Source: Microbacterium sp. Leaf320
GTDB lineage: Bacteria; Actinomycetota; Actinomycetes; Actinomycetales; Microbacteriaceae
Reading direction: 5' to 3'
Length of the DNA stretch: 64,000 bases
NCBI RefSeq assembly: GCF_001423485.1
Contig: NZ_LMOD01000001.1
Span: 812,617 to 876,616, forward strand
The position numbers were made by a program, and so were the translations under genes. This document shows positions 8,124 through 19,499 of the stretch, in pieces. How positions within the stretch are numbered: position 1 is the stretch's first letter; each line of letters begins with the position of its first letter. The notes below the pieces were generated by a model that saw only the letters and a list, made by a program, of their open reading frames with translations, was not told the DNA's origin and made no database searches.

Positions 8124-10195
8124 GAACGCTTCCTCACCTTCAGGATGTGCACCGGCTCGGCGAAGGCGTCGAGGCGCACGTAGTTGTGGTCGGTCCACGT
8201 CCAGACGGCTCCGGTGAGGAGGTCCTCGACTTCGAAAGGCTCGCCCAGAGGAACGCCCCAGATCGTCGTGTCGAGGTGGACGGTGGTCTCGCGCACCGAG
8301 TGGGGATCGACGTTGGCGACCACGACGATCGTGTCAGCAGAACCCGTTCCCGTGAATGCGGCATCGAGATGCTTGCTGTAGACGAGCACCGAGTCGTCGT
8401 CGCTCCAATGGACCGAGAGATTGCGCAGCTGACGAAGAGCCGGGTGCGTGCGACGGATCTCGTTCAGACGACGGAGAAGGGGTGCGAGCGAGTCGCCGGC
8501 GGCTTCGGCTCCCTCCCAGTCGCGGAGCTTGTACTCGTACTTCTCGTTGTCTATGTTCTCTTCGGACCCAGGACGCGCGACGTTCTCGAAGAGCTCGTAG
8601 CCGGCGTACACGCCGTACACGGGGGCAGCGGTCGCACCGATGCAGGCGCGGATGCGGTAGGCGGCACGCCCCCCGAACTGCAGGTACTCGGTGAGGATGT
8701 CGTGGGTGTTCACGAAGAGGTTCGGCCGCATGTAGTCGCTGGTCTCCTGCGACACGGTCGTGAGGAACTCCTCGAGTTCGGCCTTGGTGTTGCGCCACGT
8801 GAAGTAGCTGTAGCTCTGCTGGAAACCGACCGCGGCCAGCGCCCGCATGACGGCGGGGCGGGTGAAGGCCTCGGCGAGGAAGATCACATCGGGGTCGGCA
8901 GCGTTGACTGTGGCGATCAGCCACTCCCAGAACTGAAGCGGCTTGGTGTGCGGATTGTCGACCCGGAAGATCTTCACGCCCTCGCGCACCCAGTGCTGCA
9001 CGATCCGGAGCATCTCCTGGTAGATGCCGGCCGGGTCGTTGTCGAAGTTCAGGGGGTAGATGTCCTGGTACTTCTTCGGCGGATTCTCGGCATATGCGAT
9101 CGTTCCGTCGGGAAGAGTCGTGAACCACTCCGGATGCTCGGCGACCCACGGGTGGTCAGGAGATGCCTGCAGAGCGAGATCCAGGGCGACCTCCAGGCCC
9201 TCGTTCCGTGCCGCACGCACGAAGGCGCGGAAGTCGGCCGGCTTGCCGAGATCGGGGTGGATGGCGTCATGACCGCCCTCTGCCGCACCGATCGCGTAGG
9301 GGGAGCCGGGGTCTTCGGGCTCGGTCGTCAGCGTGTTGTTGCGCCCCTTGCGGTTGGTGATCCCGATCGGGTGGATCGGGACCAGGTAGATCACATCGAA
9401 CCCCATCGCGGCGACGGCCGGAAGTCGCTTCGTCGCGGTGCGGAACGTGCCGCTCTTGATCGTGCCGTCCTTCAGCCGTCTGGCGCCCTCGGACCGGGGG
9501 AAGAACTCGTACCAGGCGCCTACCCCCGCGGTGGTCCTCTCGACGAGCAGGGTGTGCGCCGCAGACGTCGAGCGCAGCGTCGTCAGCGGCCGCTCGAGGA
9601 AAACCCGAGCGAGCTCGGTGTCGGTCGACAGCGCGATCGTCGTCGCAGCGTCTCCGTCCAGAAGCGCGGTGGAATCAGCGGCGAGGCGCTTGCGCTGTGC
9701 AAGAGGGCGGTCCTTCTCCGCGGCGGCGCGGGTGAGGAGCTCGGCGCCGAGTGCGGCCATGACCGGCACGTCCACTCCGGCGGTCACCTTCAGCTCGGCG
9801 GCATGCGCCCAGGTCGCGAAGTCATCGGAGAACGCCTCGAAGCGGAATGTCCATCGGCCTTGGACGTCGATCGCGACGTCGGCACTCCACCGATCGGTGC
9901 CGTCCAGCAGGGGGGAGAGGCGATGGAGGGACTCCTCACCGTCAGGGGAGGTCAGCCGCAGCTGCACACCGATCAGGTCGTGCCCCTCACGGAAGGCGAC
10001 GACGCTGAAGGGCACGACTTCTCCCACGAAGGCCTTGGGCGCGAACCCCCCGGGAACAGCAGGTCTGCCGTCCACCAGCGGAATGCGCGTGGCGCGGAGC
10101 GAGTCGCCGTCCGACACGACGCCCAGCGGACGCAGAGGGATCTGAGCGGGACTCCGGAGAGCCTGAGGACTGGTGCTGCTCATTCGTGCGGCCAC
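8120..10195 (-). CDS. glgE: Alpha-1,4-glucan:maltose-1-phosphate maltosyltransferase
   Basis: 691 residues. Adds maltosyl units from alpha-maltose-1-phosphate to glycogen. An N-terminal domain (about 20-120) and helical insert precede a GH13_3 barrel. [11 protein letters not shown], the nucleophile Asp in [11 protein letters not shown] and the acid/base Glu in [10 protein letters not shown] are GlgE hallmarks, and [12 protein letters not shown] is the donor-site segment. GTG at 10195 is chosen because TACATT ends exactly 6 nt upstream, predicting a leaderless mRNA; an in-frame ATG lies at 10183. First gene of a glgE-glgB operon. TreS and maltokinase, which would supply maltose-1-phosphate, are not in the window. 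Confidence 0.95.
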   Translation of the reverse strand: MAARMSSTSPQALRSPAQIPLRPLGVVSDGDSLRATRIPLVDGRPAVPGGFAPKAFVGEVVPFSVVAFREGHDLIGVQLRLTSPDGEESLHRLSPLLDGTDRWSADVAIDVQGRWTFRFEAFSDDFATWAHAAELKVTAGVDVPVMAALGAELLTRAAAEKDRPLAQRKRLAADSTALLDGDAATTIALSTDTELARVFLERPLTTLRSTSAAHTLLVERTTAGVGAWYEFFPRSEGARRLKDGTIKSGTFRTATKRLPAVAAMGFDVIYLVPIHPIGITNRKGRNNTLTTEPEDPGSPYAIGAAEGGHDAIHPDLGKPADFRAFVRAARNEGLEVALDLALQASPDHPWVAEHPEWFTTLPDGTIAYAENPPKKYQDIYPLNFDNDPAGIYQEMLRIVQHWVREGVKIFRVDNPHTKPLQFWEWLIATVNAADPDVIFLAEAFTRPAVMRALAAVGFQQSYSYFTWRNTKAELEEFLTTVSQETSDYMRPNLFVNTHDILTEYLQFGGRAAYRIRACIGATAAPVYGVYAGYELFENVARPGSEENIDNEKYEYKLRDWEGAEAAGDSLAPLLRRLNEIRRTHPALRQLRNLSVHWSDDDSVLVYSKHLDAAFTGTGSADTIVVVANVDPHSVRETTVHLDTTIWGVPLGEPFEVEDLLTGAVWTWTDHNYVRLDAFAEPVHILKVRKRS

Positions 10196-10201
10196 CCCCC
10201 G

Positions 10202-10207
10202 AATGTA
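10202..10207 (-). promoter_or_regulatory. Leaderless -10 box of glgE
   Basis: TACATT on the minus strand, 6-nt spacer CGGGGG, then GTG at 10195. Spacing is identical to that of the mnmA, ligA and gatC boxes. It supports the GTG over the downstream ATG at 10183. Confidence 0.6.
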
Positions 10208-10259
10208 CCGCTACCGACGCACCGCGGGTAGCGAGCGGACGGCTTCGGCGCGCCGCACG

Positions 10260-12332
10260 TCATTCGACGCGGAAGAGCCTCATCGAGGTGCCGGGGATCG
10301 GCAGGATGTCGCCGGGCGCGAACGTCTCGCCGTCGGTGCCGGGGCGCTCGTCGGCGCTCGACCACAGCGACACGAACCGGGTCGCATCCTCGAGTTCCTC
10401 GGGCAGCCGCACGTCGATCGGCGACTCCGTGCCGTGCACGATCAGGAGGATGCGATTCGCCGCTTCACGGTCCGGAGTGGAGGCGGCGACATACTGCAGC
10501 GTGCGGTTGCCCGGGTCGGTCCACTGCTCGCTCTCCATCGTCTCGCCGTTCTGGTCGAACCAGTCCATGACGGAGGCGTTCGGGATGTGTTCGCCCAGTC
10601 GCGCGTATCGGCTCGGTCGCAGCGCGGGGTTCTCGGAGCGCAGCTCGATCAGTCTGCTGACGTGAGCTCGCAAGTCTTCCTGCCACGGCTCTGGGTCCCA
10701 GCCGAGCCAGGTCATCGCGGAGTCCTGTGCGTAGGCGTTGTTGTTGCCCCGCTGCGTGCGCCCGACTTCGTCACCCGCGGTGAGCATCGGGATTCCCGCG
10801 GACAGCAGGAGAGTGCCCAGCAGGTTGCGCATCGCCTTGCGTCGAGCCGCGAGAATGGCCGGGTCGTCTGTCGGACCCTCGATCCCGTGGTTGAACGCAC
10901 GGTTCATATCGGCGCCGTCGCGGTTGTGCTCGCCGTTCGCCTCGTTGTGCTTGACGTCGTACGAGACGAGGTCGTGCAGGGTGAAGCCGTCGTGCGCCGT
11001 CACGAAGTTGATGCTCGCGAGCGGCCCGCGCTCATCGGCGAAGGTGTTGGAGGACCCGGCGAGACGCGTCGCGAAACCACCGATGCCGACCGGTGCCGAG
11101 GCCCTTCGCGCGTAGTCGATGTCACTCAGCCAGAAGTTGCGCACGCGGTCGCGGTAGCGGTCGTTCCACTCCAGCCAGCCCTTGGGGAAGTTGCCCGTCT
11201 GCCACCCGCCCATACCGACGTCCCACGGCTCGGCGATGAGCTTCGTCTCCTTCAGGATCGGATCGTCGGCGATCGCCGCGAGCAGCGGGTGCTCGGGTGT
11301 GTAGGTGTGCGAGCCGTCGCGCGCGATGGCAGCGGCGAGATCGAACCGGAAACCGTCGATCTGCATCTCCTGGGCCCAGTAGCGCAGCGAGTCGAGCACG
11401 AGGCGGGCGCCGGCATCCGTCGAGGTGTCGAGCGTGTTGCCGCAGCCCGTGGTGTCGATGTACGCCCCGGACGCGTCCTGACGGTAGTAGCCCGCGTTGT
11501 CGATGCCGCGCAGGCTCGAGCGAGGGCCTCCGAGGCCCTCTTCCGACGTGTGGTTGTACACGACGTCGAGGATGACCTCGAGTCCGGCCTCGTGGAGCAG
11601 TCGCACCATCCCCTTGAACTCCGCGAGCACGGCCTCAGGGCCTCCCTTCCGCGCGTCTTCCGTCGCATACGCGTTGTGGGGCGTGAAGAAGTTGAGGGTG
11701 TTGTACCCCCAGTAGTTGGTGAGTCCGCGCTCGAGCAGACGAGGCTCCGGCACGAACGCATGCACGGGAAGAAGCTCGATCGAGGTGATGCCCAGCTCGT
11801 GGAAGTACTCGATCATCGCGGGGTGGGCGAGACCCGCGTAGGTTCCGTGCAGTGCAGGGGGCACGTCAGGCTGTCGCTTGGTGAGGCCCTTCAGATGGCC
11901 CTCGTAGATGACTGTGCGATCGAGGGGGATGCGGGGCTTGACCGAATCGCCCCAGTCGAAGCCGTCGACGATCACGACGGATCGCCACTCCTCGTAGCCG
12001 TCGCCCTGGGCGAGGCCGCGCGCATACGGGTCGAGGAGGAGGGTCTCGGGGTTGAAGGTGTTGCCGGGGCCGTGTGGTCCGCCCACGCGGACCGCGTAGC
12101 GGGTGCCGGGCTGCAGCAGCTCGGTCGTGACCTCCCAGACACCGCCGGGGAGTCGCTCGAGGTCGATCTGATCGGTCACCCAGTCCAGGTCTGTGGCATC
12201 GAAGACGACGAGCTCGATGGACGACGCGTTCTGCGACCAGACGCGGAGGGTTCCGACGCCGTCGTGAAGGCGAACGCCGAGGTTGTCGAGTGCAGTACCG
12301 CCGGGCACGGTGATGTCTCGGATCGCGGGCAT
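10260..12332 (-). CDS. glgX: Glycogen debranching enzyme
   Basis: 690 residues from ATG at 12332. Hydrolyses alpha-1,6 branches of phosphorylase-trimmed glycogen. An N-terminal CBM48 (about 10-100) precedes a GH13_11 isoamylase-type barrel with ILDVVYNHTSE, nucleophile Asp in DGFRFDLAAAI, acid/base Glu in LIAEPWDVG and NFVTAHDGFTL, then a C-terminal beta domain. The start is set by TATGGT followed by a 6-nt spacer; an in-frame GTG at 12371 would add 13 residues but has neither ribosome site nor -10 box at the usual spacing. It is separated from glgE by 64 nt and divergent from the cysteine desulfurase gene. Confidence 0.93.
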   Translation of the reverse strand: MPAIRDITVPGGTALDNLGVRLHDGVGTLRVWSQNASSIELVVFDATDLDWVTDQIDLERLPGGVWEVTTELLQPGTRYAVRVGGPHGPGNTFNPETLLLDPYARGLAQGDGYEEWRSVVIVDGFDWGDSVKPRIPLDRTVIYEGHLKGLTKRQPDVPPALHGTYAGLAHPAMIEYFHELGITSIELLPVHAFVPEPRLLERGLTNYWGYNTLNFFTPHNAYATEDARKGGPEAVLAEFKGMVRLLHEAGLEVILDVVYNHTSEEGLGGPRSSLRGIDNAGYYRQDASGAYIDTTGCGNTLDTSTDAGARLVLDSLRYWAQEMQIDGFRFDLAAAIARDGSHTYTPEHPLLAAIADDPILKETKLIAEPWDVGMGGWQTGNFPKGWLEWNDRYRDRVRNFWLSDIDYARRASAPVGIGGFATRLAGSSNTFADERGPLASINFVTAHDGFTLHDLVSYDVKHNEANGEHNRDGADMNRAFNHGIEGPTDDPAILAARRKAMRNLLGTLLLSAGIPMLTAGDEVGRTQRGNNNAYAQDSAMTWLGWDPEPWQEDLRAHVSRLIELRSENPALRPSRYARLGEHIPNASVMDWFDQNGETMESEQWTDPGNRTLQYVAASTPDREAANRILLIVHGTESPIDVRLPEELEDATRFVSLWSSADERPGTDGETFAPGDILPIPGTSMRLFRVE

Positions 12333-12338
12333 GAATAC

Positions 12339-12344
12339 ACCATA
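12339..12344 (-). promoter_or_regulatory. Leaderless -10 box of glgX
   Basis: TATGGT, spacer GTATTC (6 nt), then ATG at 12332, all on the minus strand. The box lies inside the longer reading frame that begins at GTG 12371, so it decides between the two starts. Confidence 0.6.
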
Positions 12345-12426
12345 GGGGTCTGCGCTCGGGTCCCAGGACACGATGCACTCAGTTCCAGGTTCGCTCCGGC
12401 CGGCGAAAATGGGGGAGAGTTGAGGG

Positions 12427-13602
12427 ATGCAGCACTATCTCGATCACGCGGCCACGACCCCGCTGCGCCCGGAGGCGCGCGAGGCGTGGCTGGAGGCGAG
12501 CGCGATCGTCGGCAACGCGTCGTCGACGCACGGAGCGGGGCAGGACGCCAGGCGCCTGCTGGAGGAGTCGCGGGAGCGAGCCGGCGCGGTGCTCGGTTCC
12601 GATCCGATCGAGGTCGTGTTCACCTCGGGGGGCACGGAGTCGATCAACCTCGCACTGCAGGGGCTGTGGCAGGCGCGTCCCGCGGGGACCGACGCGGTCG
12701 TCATGCCGGACGCTGAGCATCACGCGACCATGGACACGGTCGAGGCGCTGGTCGGGGCAGGCGCAGTATTGCGCGCTGTTCCGGTATATCGCACCGCGGC
12801 GATCGATGTGGGCGCTTTCGCCGCTCAGCTTCCGGGGTCGGCGCTGGCCACCGCATTGGTCGCCAACAACGAGTCGGGGACCATCAACGACGCCGCGGTG
12901 CTGGCCTCATCGGCCGCCGACGCGCGGGTTCCGCTGCACCTCGATGCCGTGTCGGCGCTCGGTCATGTTCCCTTGTCGTTCCGTGCCCTGCGCGGCGACG
13001 CCGCGGACGCCGTCGGACTCGTCGCGATGAGCGTCGCAGGGCATAAGATCGGCGCGCCCGTCGGTGTCGGCGCCCTCGTCACGTCGCGCACCGCGCGCCT
13101 CGCGGCCATCCTTCGCGGCGGCGCGCAGCAGCGCGGCCTCCGTGCGGGGACTCAGGACGTCGCGGGTGCGGCCGCGTTCGCCGTCGCCCTGGAACTCGCC
13201 GAGGCGGAGCGCGAGCGAGAGAACGCCAGGCTGAGCGAGATGCGCGATCGGATGGTCGACGGCATCCTCGCCCGTGTGCCGGCCGCCGAAGTCCTCGGGG
13301 ATCGCGTCAAGAGGCTTCCGGGCAACGCGCACATCCTGTTCCCCGGCGCAGTGGGGGAGAGCCTGCTCTTCCTGCTCGACATGGCGGGCATCGCGACGTC
13401 GACCGGATCGGCATGTCAGGCGGGTGTGGCAGAGCCCTCGCACGTGGTCATGGCCATGGGGCGCAGCGAACAGGATGCGCGCAGTGTGCTTCGCTTCTCA
13501 CTCGGGCGCACGTCCACGGACGCGGACGTCGATGCGGTCCTCTCGTCGATCGCTGATGCGTACTCGCGCGCATCCGGCTCCGGCTCAGCCGCACGCTCGT
13601 AG
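12427..13602 (+). CDS. Cysteine desulfurase (NifS/IscS family)
   Basis: 391-residue PLP enzyme that takes sulfur from cysteine as a persulfide. Seen: N-terminal YLDHAATTP, His98-His99 stacking near PLP, HLDAVSALGH with the Asp that binds PLP nitrogen, Schiff-base Lys207 in SVAGHKIGAP, and the persulfide Cys (about 330) in STGSACQAG. It lies directly before mnmA, which needs sulfur for 2-thiouridine, so it is probably the sulfur donor for tRNA thiolation. No Fe-S scaffold gene is nearby. Its TAG stop forms the first three bases of the mnmA -10 box. Confidence 0.93.
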   Translation: MQHYLDHAATTPLRPEAREAWLEASAIVGNASSTHGAGQDARRLLEESRERAGAVLGSDPIEVVFTSGGTESINLALQGLWQARPAGTDAVVMPDAEHHATMDTVEALVGAGAVLRAVPVYRTAAIDVGAFAAQLPGSALATALVANNESGTINDAAVLASSAADARVPLHLDAVSALGHVPLSFRALRGDAADAVGLVAMSVAGHKIGAPVGVGALVTSRTARLAAILRGGAQQRGLRAGTQDVAGAAAFAVALELAEAERERENARLSEMRDRMVDGILARVPAAEVLGDRVKRLPGNAHILFPGAVGESLLFLLDMAGIATSTGSACQAGVAEPSHVVMAMGRSEQDARSVLRFSLGRTSTDADVDAVLSSIADAYSRASGSGSAARS

Positions 13603-13605
13603 ACT
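13600..13605 (+). promoter_or_regulatory. Leaderless -10 box of mnmA, overlapping a stop codon
   Basis: TAGACT; its first three bases are the TAG stop of the cysteine desulfurase gene. A 6-nt spacer leads to the ATG at 13612, so the predicted transcript begins at the start codon. Confidence 0.65.
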
Positions 13606-13611
13606 GGATCC

Positions 13612-14709
13612 ATGAGGATTCTTGCGGCCATGAGTGGTGGGGTGGATTCCGCCGTCGCGGCCGCACGTGCGGTCGATGCCGGTCACGACGTCGTCGGCGT
13701 GCACCTCGCGTTGTCCCGCGCCGGGGGAACCCTGCGCACGGGCAGCAGAGGATGCTGCACCATCGAGGACGCACTCGACGCCAGACGCGCAGCCGACCTC
13801 CTCGGCATCCCCTTCTACGTCTGGGACTTCTCGGAGCGCTTCCGCGAAGACGTCATCGCCGACTTCGTGTCGGAGTATCAGGCAGGGCGCACACCGAACC
13901 CCTGCATGCGATGCAACGAGAAGATCAAGTTCGCCGCCTTGCTCGAGCGCGCGATCGAGCTCGGCTTCGACGCGGTGTGCACCGGGCACTACGCCACCCT
14001 GATCCCGACCGATGCCGGCCTCGAGCTGCACCGCGCTGCCGACAATGCGAAGGACCAGTCGTACGTGCTCGGAGTGCTGACAGCCGAGCAGCTCGCCCAC
14101 ACCTACTTCCCGCTCGGCACGACACCATCGAAGGCCGTCGTACGGGCAGAGGCCGCGGCGCGCGGATTGACCGTCGCCCAGAAGCCCGACAGCCATGACA
14201 TCTGCTTCATCCCCGACGGCGACACTCGCGGTTGGCTCGCCGAGAAGGTCGGCACGGCCAGCGGTGAGATCGTCGATCGCGCGGGTGAAGTCGTGGGTTC
14301 GCACGAGGGCGCGCATGCGTTCACCGTGGGTCAGCGTCGCGGACTCAAGCTCGGTGTTCCGGCTGCTGACGGCAAGCCGCGATTCGTGCTCGAAGTGCGC
14401 CCCGTCTCGAACACGGTGGTCGTGGGACCGAAGGAGGCGCTCGCGATCCGCGAGATCTCGGGCGAGCGATTCAGCTGGGCTGGTGCCGCGCCTGTGGAGT
14501 CGGAGTTCGCCTGCGAGGTGCAGATCCGCGCTCACGCAGAGCCCGAGGTCGCTCGTGCCTTCGTCACTGCAGACGGCGTGCGCGTCGTCCCCGAGAAGCC
14601 TCTCAACGGTGTCGCTCCCGGACAGACGGCGGTGCTCTACGTCGGCACTCGCGTGCTGGGCCAGTTCACGATCGACCGCACGGTGTCCGCGGTACCCGTC
14701 GACGCGTAG
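13612..14709 (+). CDS. mnmA: tRNA-specific 2-thiouridylase
   Basis: 365 residues. Thiolates U34 of Lys, Glu and Gln tRNAs, adenylating the uridine with ATP and using a relayed persulfide. Seen: PP-loop SGGVDS (8-13), Cys98 and Cys101 in [12 protein letters not shown], and Cys198 in [11 protein letters not shown], the second catalytic Cys. The middle and C-terminal beta domains follow (about 210-365). Length is typical. It lies 9 nt after the cysteine desulfurase stop but has its own promoter box, so it can be read both with that gene and alone as a leaderless message. Confidence 0.96.
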   Translation: MRILAAMSGGVDSAVAAARAVDAGHDVVGVHLALSRAGGTLRTGSRGCCTIEDALDARRAADLLGIPFYVWDFSERFREDVIADFVSEYQAGRTPNPCMRCNEKIKFAALLERAIELGFDAVCTGHYATLIPTDAGLELHRAADNAKDQSYVLGVLTAEQLAHTYFPLGTTPSKAVVRAEAAARGLTVAQKPDSHDICFIPDGDTRGWLAEKVGTASGEIVDRAGEVVGSHEGAHAFTVGQRRGLKLGVPAADGKPRFVLEVRPVSNTVVVGPKEALAIREISGERFSWAGAAPVESEFACEVQIRAHAEPEVARAFVTADGVRVVPEKPLNGVAPGQTAVLYVGTRVLGQFTIDRTVSAVPVDA

Positions 14710-14739
14710 CGCCTCCCTCGGGATGTCGGTGGCCGCTCG

Positions 14740-17067
<2,328 letters not shown>

Positions 17068-17140
17068 AGCGATACGGAGCGCTGATGTCGGCACGCCTCG
17101 CGCGCAGCGTGGCGACCAGACCATCAGGTCCTGACCACGC

Positions 17141-17596
17141 CTACGCGTCGGACATGTGCTGGAGCAGCTTCGGCGACCCGGCGAATCCGAGCCTCCGATA
17201 GACCGGGACGGCGCGTTCGCTCGAGTGCACGGTGATTCTGGAGGCGCCGGCACCGTGCGCGTGGGCCGTCGCCGCGTCGACGAGAGCGGTTCCCACACCT
17301 CCACCGCGATGCTCGGGTAGCACGAACACGCTCTGGATATCCGCGGAGAGGCGGTTGCTCGCACCAGGGCTCGGAACTCGGGGAAGCAGCGCGACCCATG
17401 CGGCGCCGACTATCTCGCCATCGATCGTCCGCGCGACGAACGCGGAGTGCGTGGCCCGATGGTGGTCCCACCAGGAAGCGAGAGACGTCACGAACGAGTC
17501 GAACTCTCCATCGCCGGCATCGACGGCGGCTCTGTCGATCCACTTCACGCGCGCCAGGCCCCGAACATCGTCGGGGCCTGCGCGCTCGATGTGCAC
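17141..17596 (-). CDS. GNAT family N-acetyltransferase
   Basis: 151 residues from GTG at 17596. The acetyl-CoA signature is PEHRGGGVGTALV (motif A, about residues 95-107), followed by TVHSSERAVPVYRRLGF, the usual motif B. The strand pattern FVARTIDGEIVGAAWVA is typical of GNAT proteins. The acceptor cannot be told from sequence. It follows the helicase gene by 11 nt on the same strand and is probably co-transcribed. The convergent ligA ends 73 nt away with no clear terminator in between. Confidence 0.85.
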   Translation of the reverse strand: MHIERAGPDDVRGLARVKWIDRAAVDAGDGEFDSFVTSLASWWDHHRATHSAFVARTIDGEIVGAAWVALLPRVPSPGASNRLSADIQSVFVLPEHRGGGVGTALVDAATAHAHGAGASRITVHSSERAVPVYRRLGFAGSPKLLQHMSDA

Positions 17597-17607
17597 GTAC
17601 GTGCCTG

Positions 17608-19452
17608 TCAGTCCTTGTGCCGGGGCTTGCGGAACGGCTTCTCGCCTCGCTCGTCATTGCGAGCCGGGCGCTCGTCGCGGTCGTATCGCGGGCGGTCGTC
17701 GCGGCGGTCGAACCCACCACGGGCGCCGTCACGAGGACCGTCGTTGCGACGGGCTCCCGGTCCGCGGTCGGGCTTGATCTCGATCAGGCGACCCGAGATG
17801 CGGGTGTCCTTCAGCTTGTCCAGCACCGATGAGTCGAGGTTCGCGGGCAGTTCGACGACGGTGAAGTCCGGGCGGATGTTGATGGCGCCGAAGTCGTCAC
17901 GGCCGAGACCGCCCTCGTTCGCGAGCGCGCCGACGATCTGGCGGGGCTCGACACGGTGACGACGGCCGACCTCGATGCGGTACGGCTTGTAGTCGCCGCG
18001 CCCACGACGCTCGCGAGGCTCGCGCGTCTCGCGACGATCGCCCTTGCTGTTCTCACGCGGCGGTCGGTTGTCGTACTCGACGGCCTTCGACAGCGGGTCA
18101 TCTGCCGGGTCGAGCAGGAGCGGAGTGTCGCCCTGCGCGACGACCGCGAGAGCAGCGGCCACGTCGGCCTCGGGCACGTCGTGATTGCGCACGTAATGGT
18201 CGATGACGTCGCGGAACTTCTCGATCCGTGCGGCGTCGCCGAGAGCCGCCGTGATCGCGTCGTCGAACCTGGTGAGACGTGTGGTGTTCACATCGTCCAG
18301 GGTCGGCAGCTGCATCTGCGTGGGCTGCTGACGCGTGGCCTTCTCGATGGACTTGAGCAGGTAGCGCTCGCGCGGCGTGATGAAGCTGATCGCATCTCCG
18401 CTGCGGCCGGCACGACCCGTGCGACCGATGCGGTGCACATAGGACTCTGTGTCGGTGGGGATGTCGAAGTTGACGACGTGGCTGATTCGCTCGACGTCGA
18501 GCCCACGAGCGGCGACGTCGGTCGCCACGAGGATGTCGAGCTTGCTCGCCTTGAGCTGGTTGACGCTGCGCTCGCGCTGCACCTGGGGGACATCGCCGTT
18601 GATCGCCGCGGCGGAGTACCCGCGGGCACGCAGCTTCTCGGCGAGCGTCTCGGTCTCGTTCTTCGTACGGACGAATACGATCATGCCGTCGAAGTTCTCG
18701 ACCTCGAGGATCCGGGTGAGTGCGTCGACCTTCTGCGCATACGACACCACGAGGTAGCGCTGGGTGATGTTCGTGCCGGTCGCGGTCTTCGACTTGATGC
18801 TGATCTCTTCGGGCTCGCGCAGGTACTTCTGCGCCAGACGACGGATCTGCGGGGGCATGGTGGCCGAGAACAGGGCGACCTGCTTCTCTTCGGGCGTCTG
18901 CGCGAGGATCTGCTCGACGTCTTCCGCGAAGCCCATCTTCAGCATCTCGTCGGCCTCGTCGAGCACCAGGTACTGCAGCTGGGAGAGGTCGAGGGTGCCC
19001 TTGGCAAGGTGGTCCATGATGCGGCCGGGGGTTCCGACGATCACGTGCACGCCACGGCGGAGAGCCGACAGCTGCACGCCGTAGCCCTGTCCGCCGTAGA
19101 CGGGGAGGACGTGAACGCCCTTCATCTTCGAGGCGTACGACTCGAATGCCTCGCAGACCTGCAGAGCGAGTTCACGGGTCGGTGCGAGCACGAGGGCCTG
19201 CGGGGTCTTCTGCGATACGTCGAGGCGCTCCAGCACGGGCAGCGCGAAGGCCGCGGTCTTTCCCGTTCCGGTCTGCGCCATGCCGACGACATCGCGACCC
19301 GAGAGCAGGGTCGGGATCGTGGCGGCTTGAATGGGGGAGGGGGTCTCGTAGCCGAGGTCCTTGATGGCCTTGAGGACGGGGCCGGTGATGCCGAGCTCCT
19401 CGAATCCAGGGGTCTCGGGGGCGTCGGTGGGCACAGCGTCTTCAGGAGTCAC
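17608..19452 (-). CDS. deaD: DEAD-box ATP-dependent RNA helicase (DeaD/CsdA-like)
   Basis: 614 residues, GTG start. All core motifs are present: Q motif (F-EELG with SPIQAATIP), AQTGTGKT, APTRELA, TPGRIMD, DEAD (VLDEADEML), SAT, ATDVAARGLD and HRIGRTGRAG. After the core, residues about 470-545 match the DbpA-type RNA-binding domain (VGALANEGG, IDIRPDFTVVEL-like), then a tail rich in Arg, Asp and Gly, probably disordered. Such enzymes remodel structured RNA in ribosome assembly and cold adaptation. It has its own leaderless promoter box. Assignment to DeaD rather than RhlE or CshA rests on the RNA-binding domain and tail. Confidence 0.92.
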   Translation of the reverse strand: MTPEDAVPTDAPETPGFEELGITGPVLKAIKDLGYETPSPIQAATIPTLLSGRDVVGMAQTGTGKTAAFALPVLERLDVSQKTPQALVLAPTRELALQVCEAFESYASKMKGVHVLPVYGGQGYGVQLSALRRGVHVIVGTPGRIMDHLAKGTLDLSQLQYLVLDEADEMLKMGFAEDVEQILAQTPEEKQVALFSATMPPQIRRLAQKYLREPEEISIKSKTATGTNITQRYLVVSYAQKVDALTRILEVENFDGMIVFVRTKNETETLAEKLRARGYSAAAINGDVPQVQRERSVNQLKASKLDILVATDVAARGLDVERISHVVNFDIPTDTESYVHRIGRTGRAGRSGDAISFITPRERYLLKSIEKATRQQPTQMQLPTLDDVNTTRLTRFDDAITAALGDAARIEKFRDVIDHYVRNHDVPEADVAAALAVVAQGDTPLLLDPADDPLSKAVEYDNRPPRENSKGDRRETREPRERRGRGDYKPYRIEVGRRHRVEPRQIVGALANEGGLGRDDFGAINIRPDFTVVELPANLDSSVLDKLKDTRISGRLIEIKPDRGPGARRNDGPRDGARGGFDRRDDRPRYDRDERPARNDERGEKPFRKPRHKD

Positions 19453-19458
19453 TGACCA

Positions 19459-19464
19459 AGGGTA
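19459..19464 (-). promoter_or_regulatory. Leaderless -10 box of the DEAD-box helicase gene
   Basis: TACCCT on the minus strand, 6-nt spacer TGGTCA, then the GTG at 19452. No Shine-Dalgarno sequence is visible, which fits leaderless translation. Confidence 0.55.
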
Positions 19465-19480
19465 GCGCTTCCCGCGTTTC

Positions 19481-19498
19481 GGCGCCTGTGAGGGCGCC
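19481..19498 (-). terminator. Short hairpin downstream of fadD
   Basis: GGCGCC, 6-nt loop, GGCGCC, just beyond the fadD stop and upstream of the helicase -10 box. The stem is only 6 bp with no T-run, so terminator function is tentative. Confidence 0.35.
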
Positions 19499-19499
19499 C

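Noticed and set aside
6186..8183. A 665-codon plus-strand frame opposite glgB
   Set aside because: Same effect: it mirrors glgB codons, has no start context, and shows no family resemblance.
17068..17140. Terminator between ligA and the acetyltransferase gene
   Set aside because: Short partial complements occur but no continuous stem above 5 bp without mismatches.
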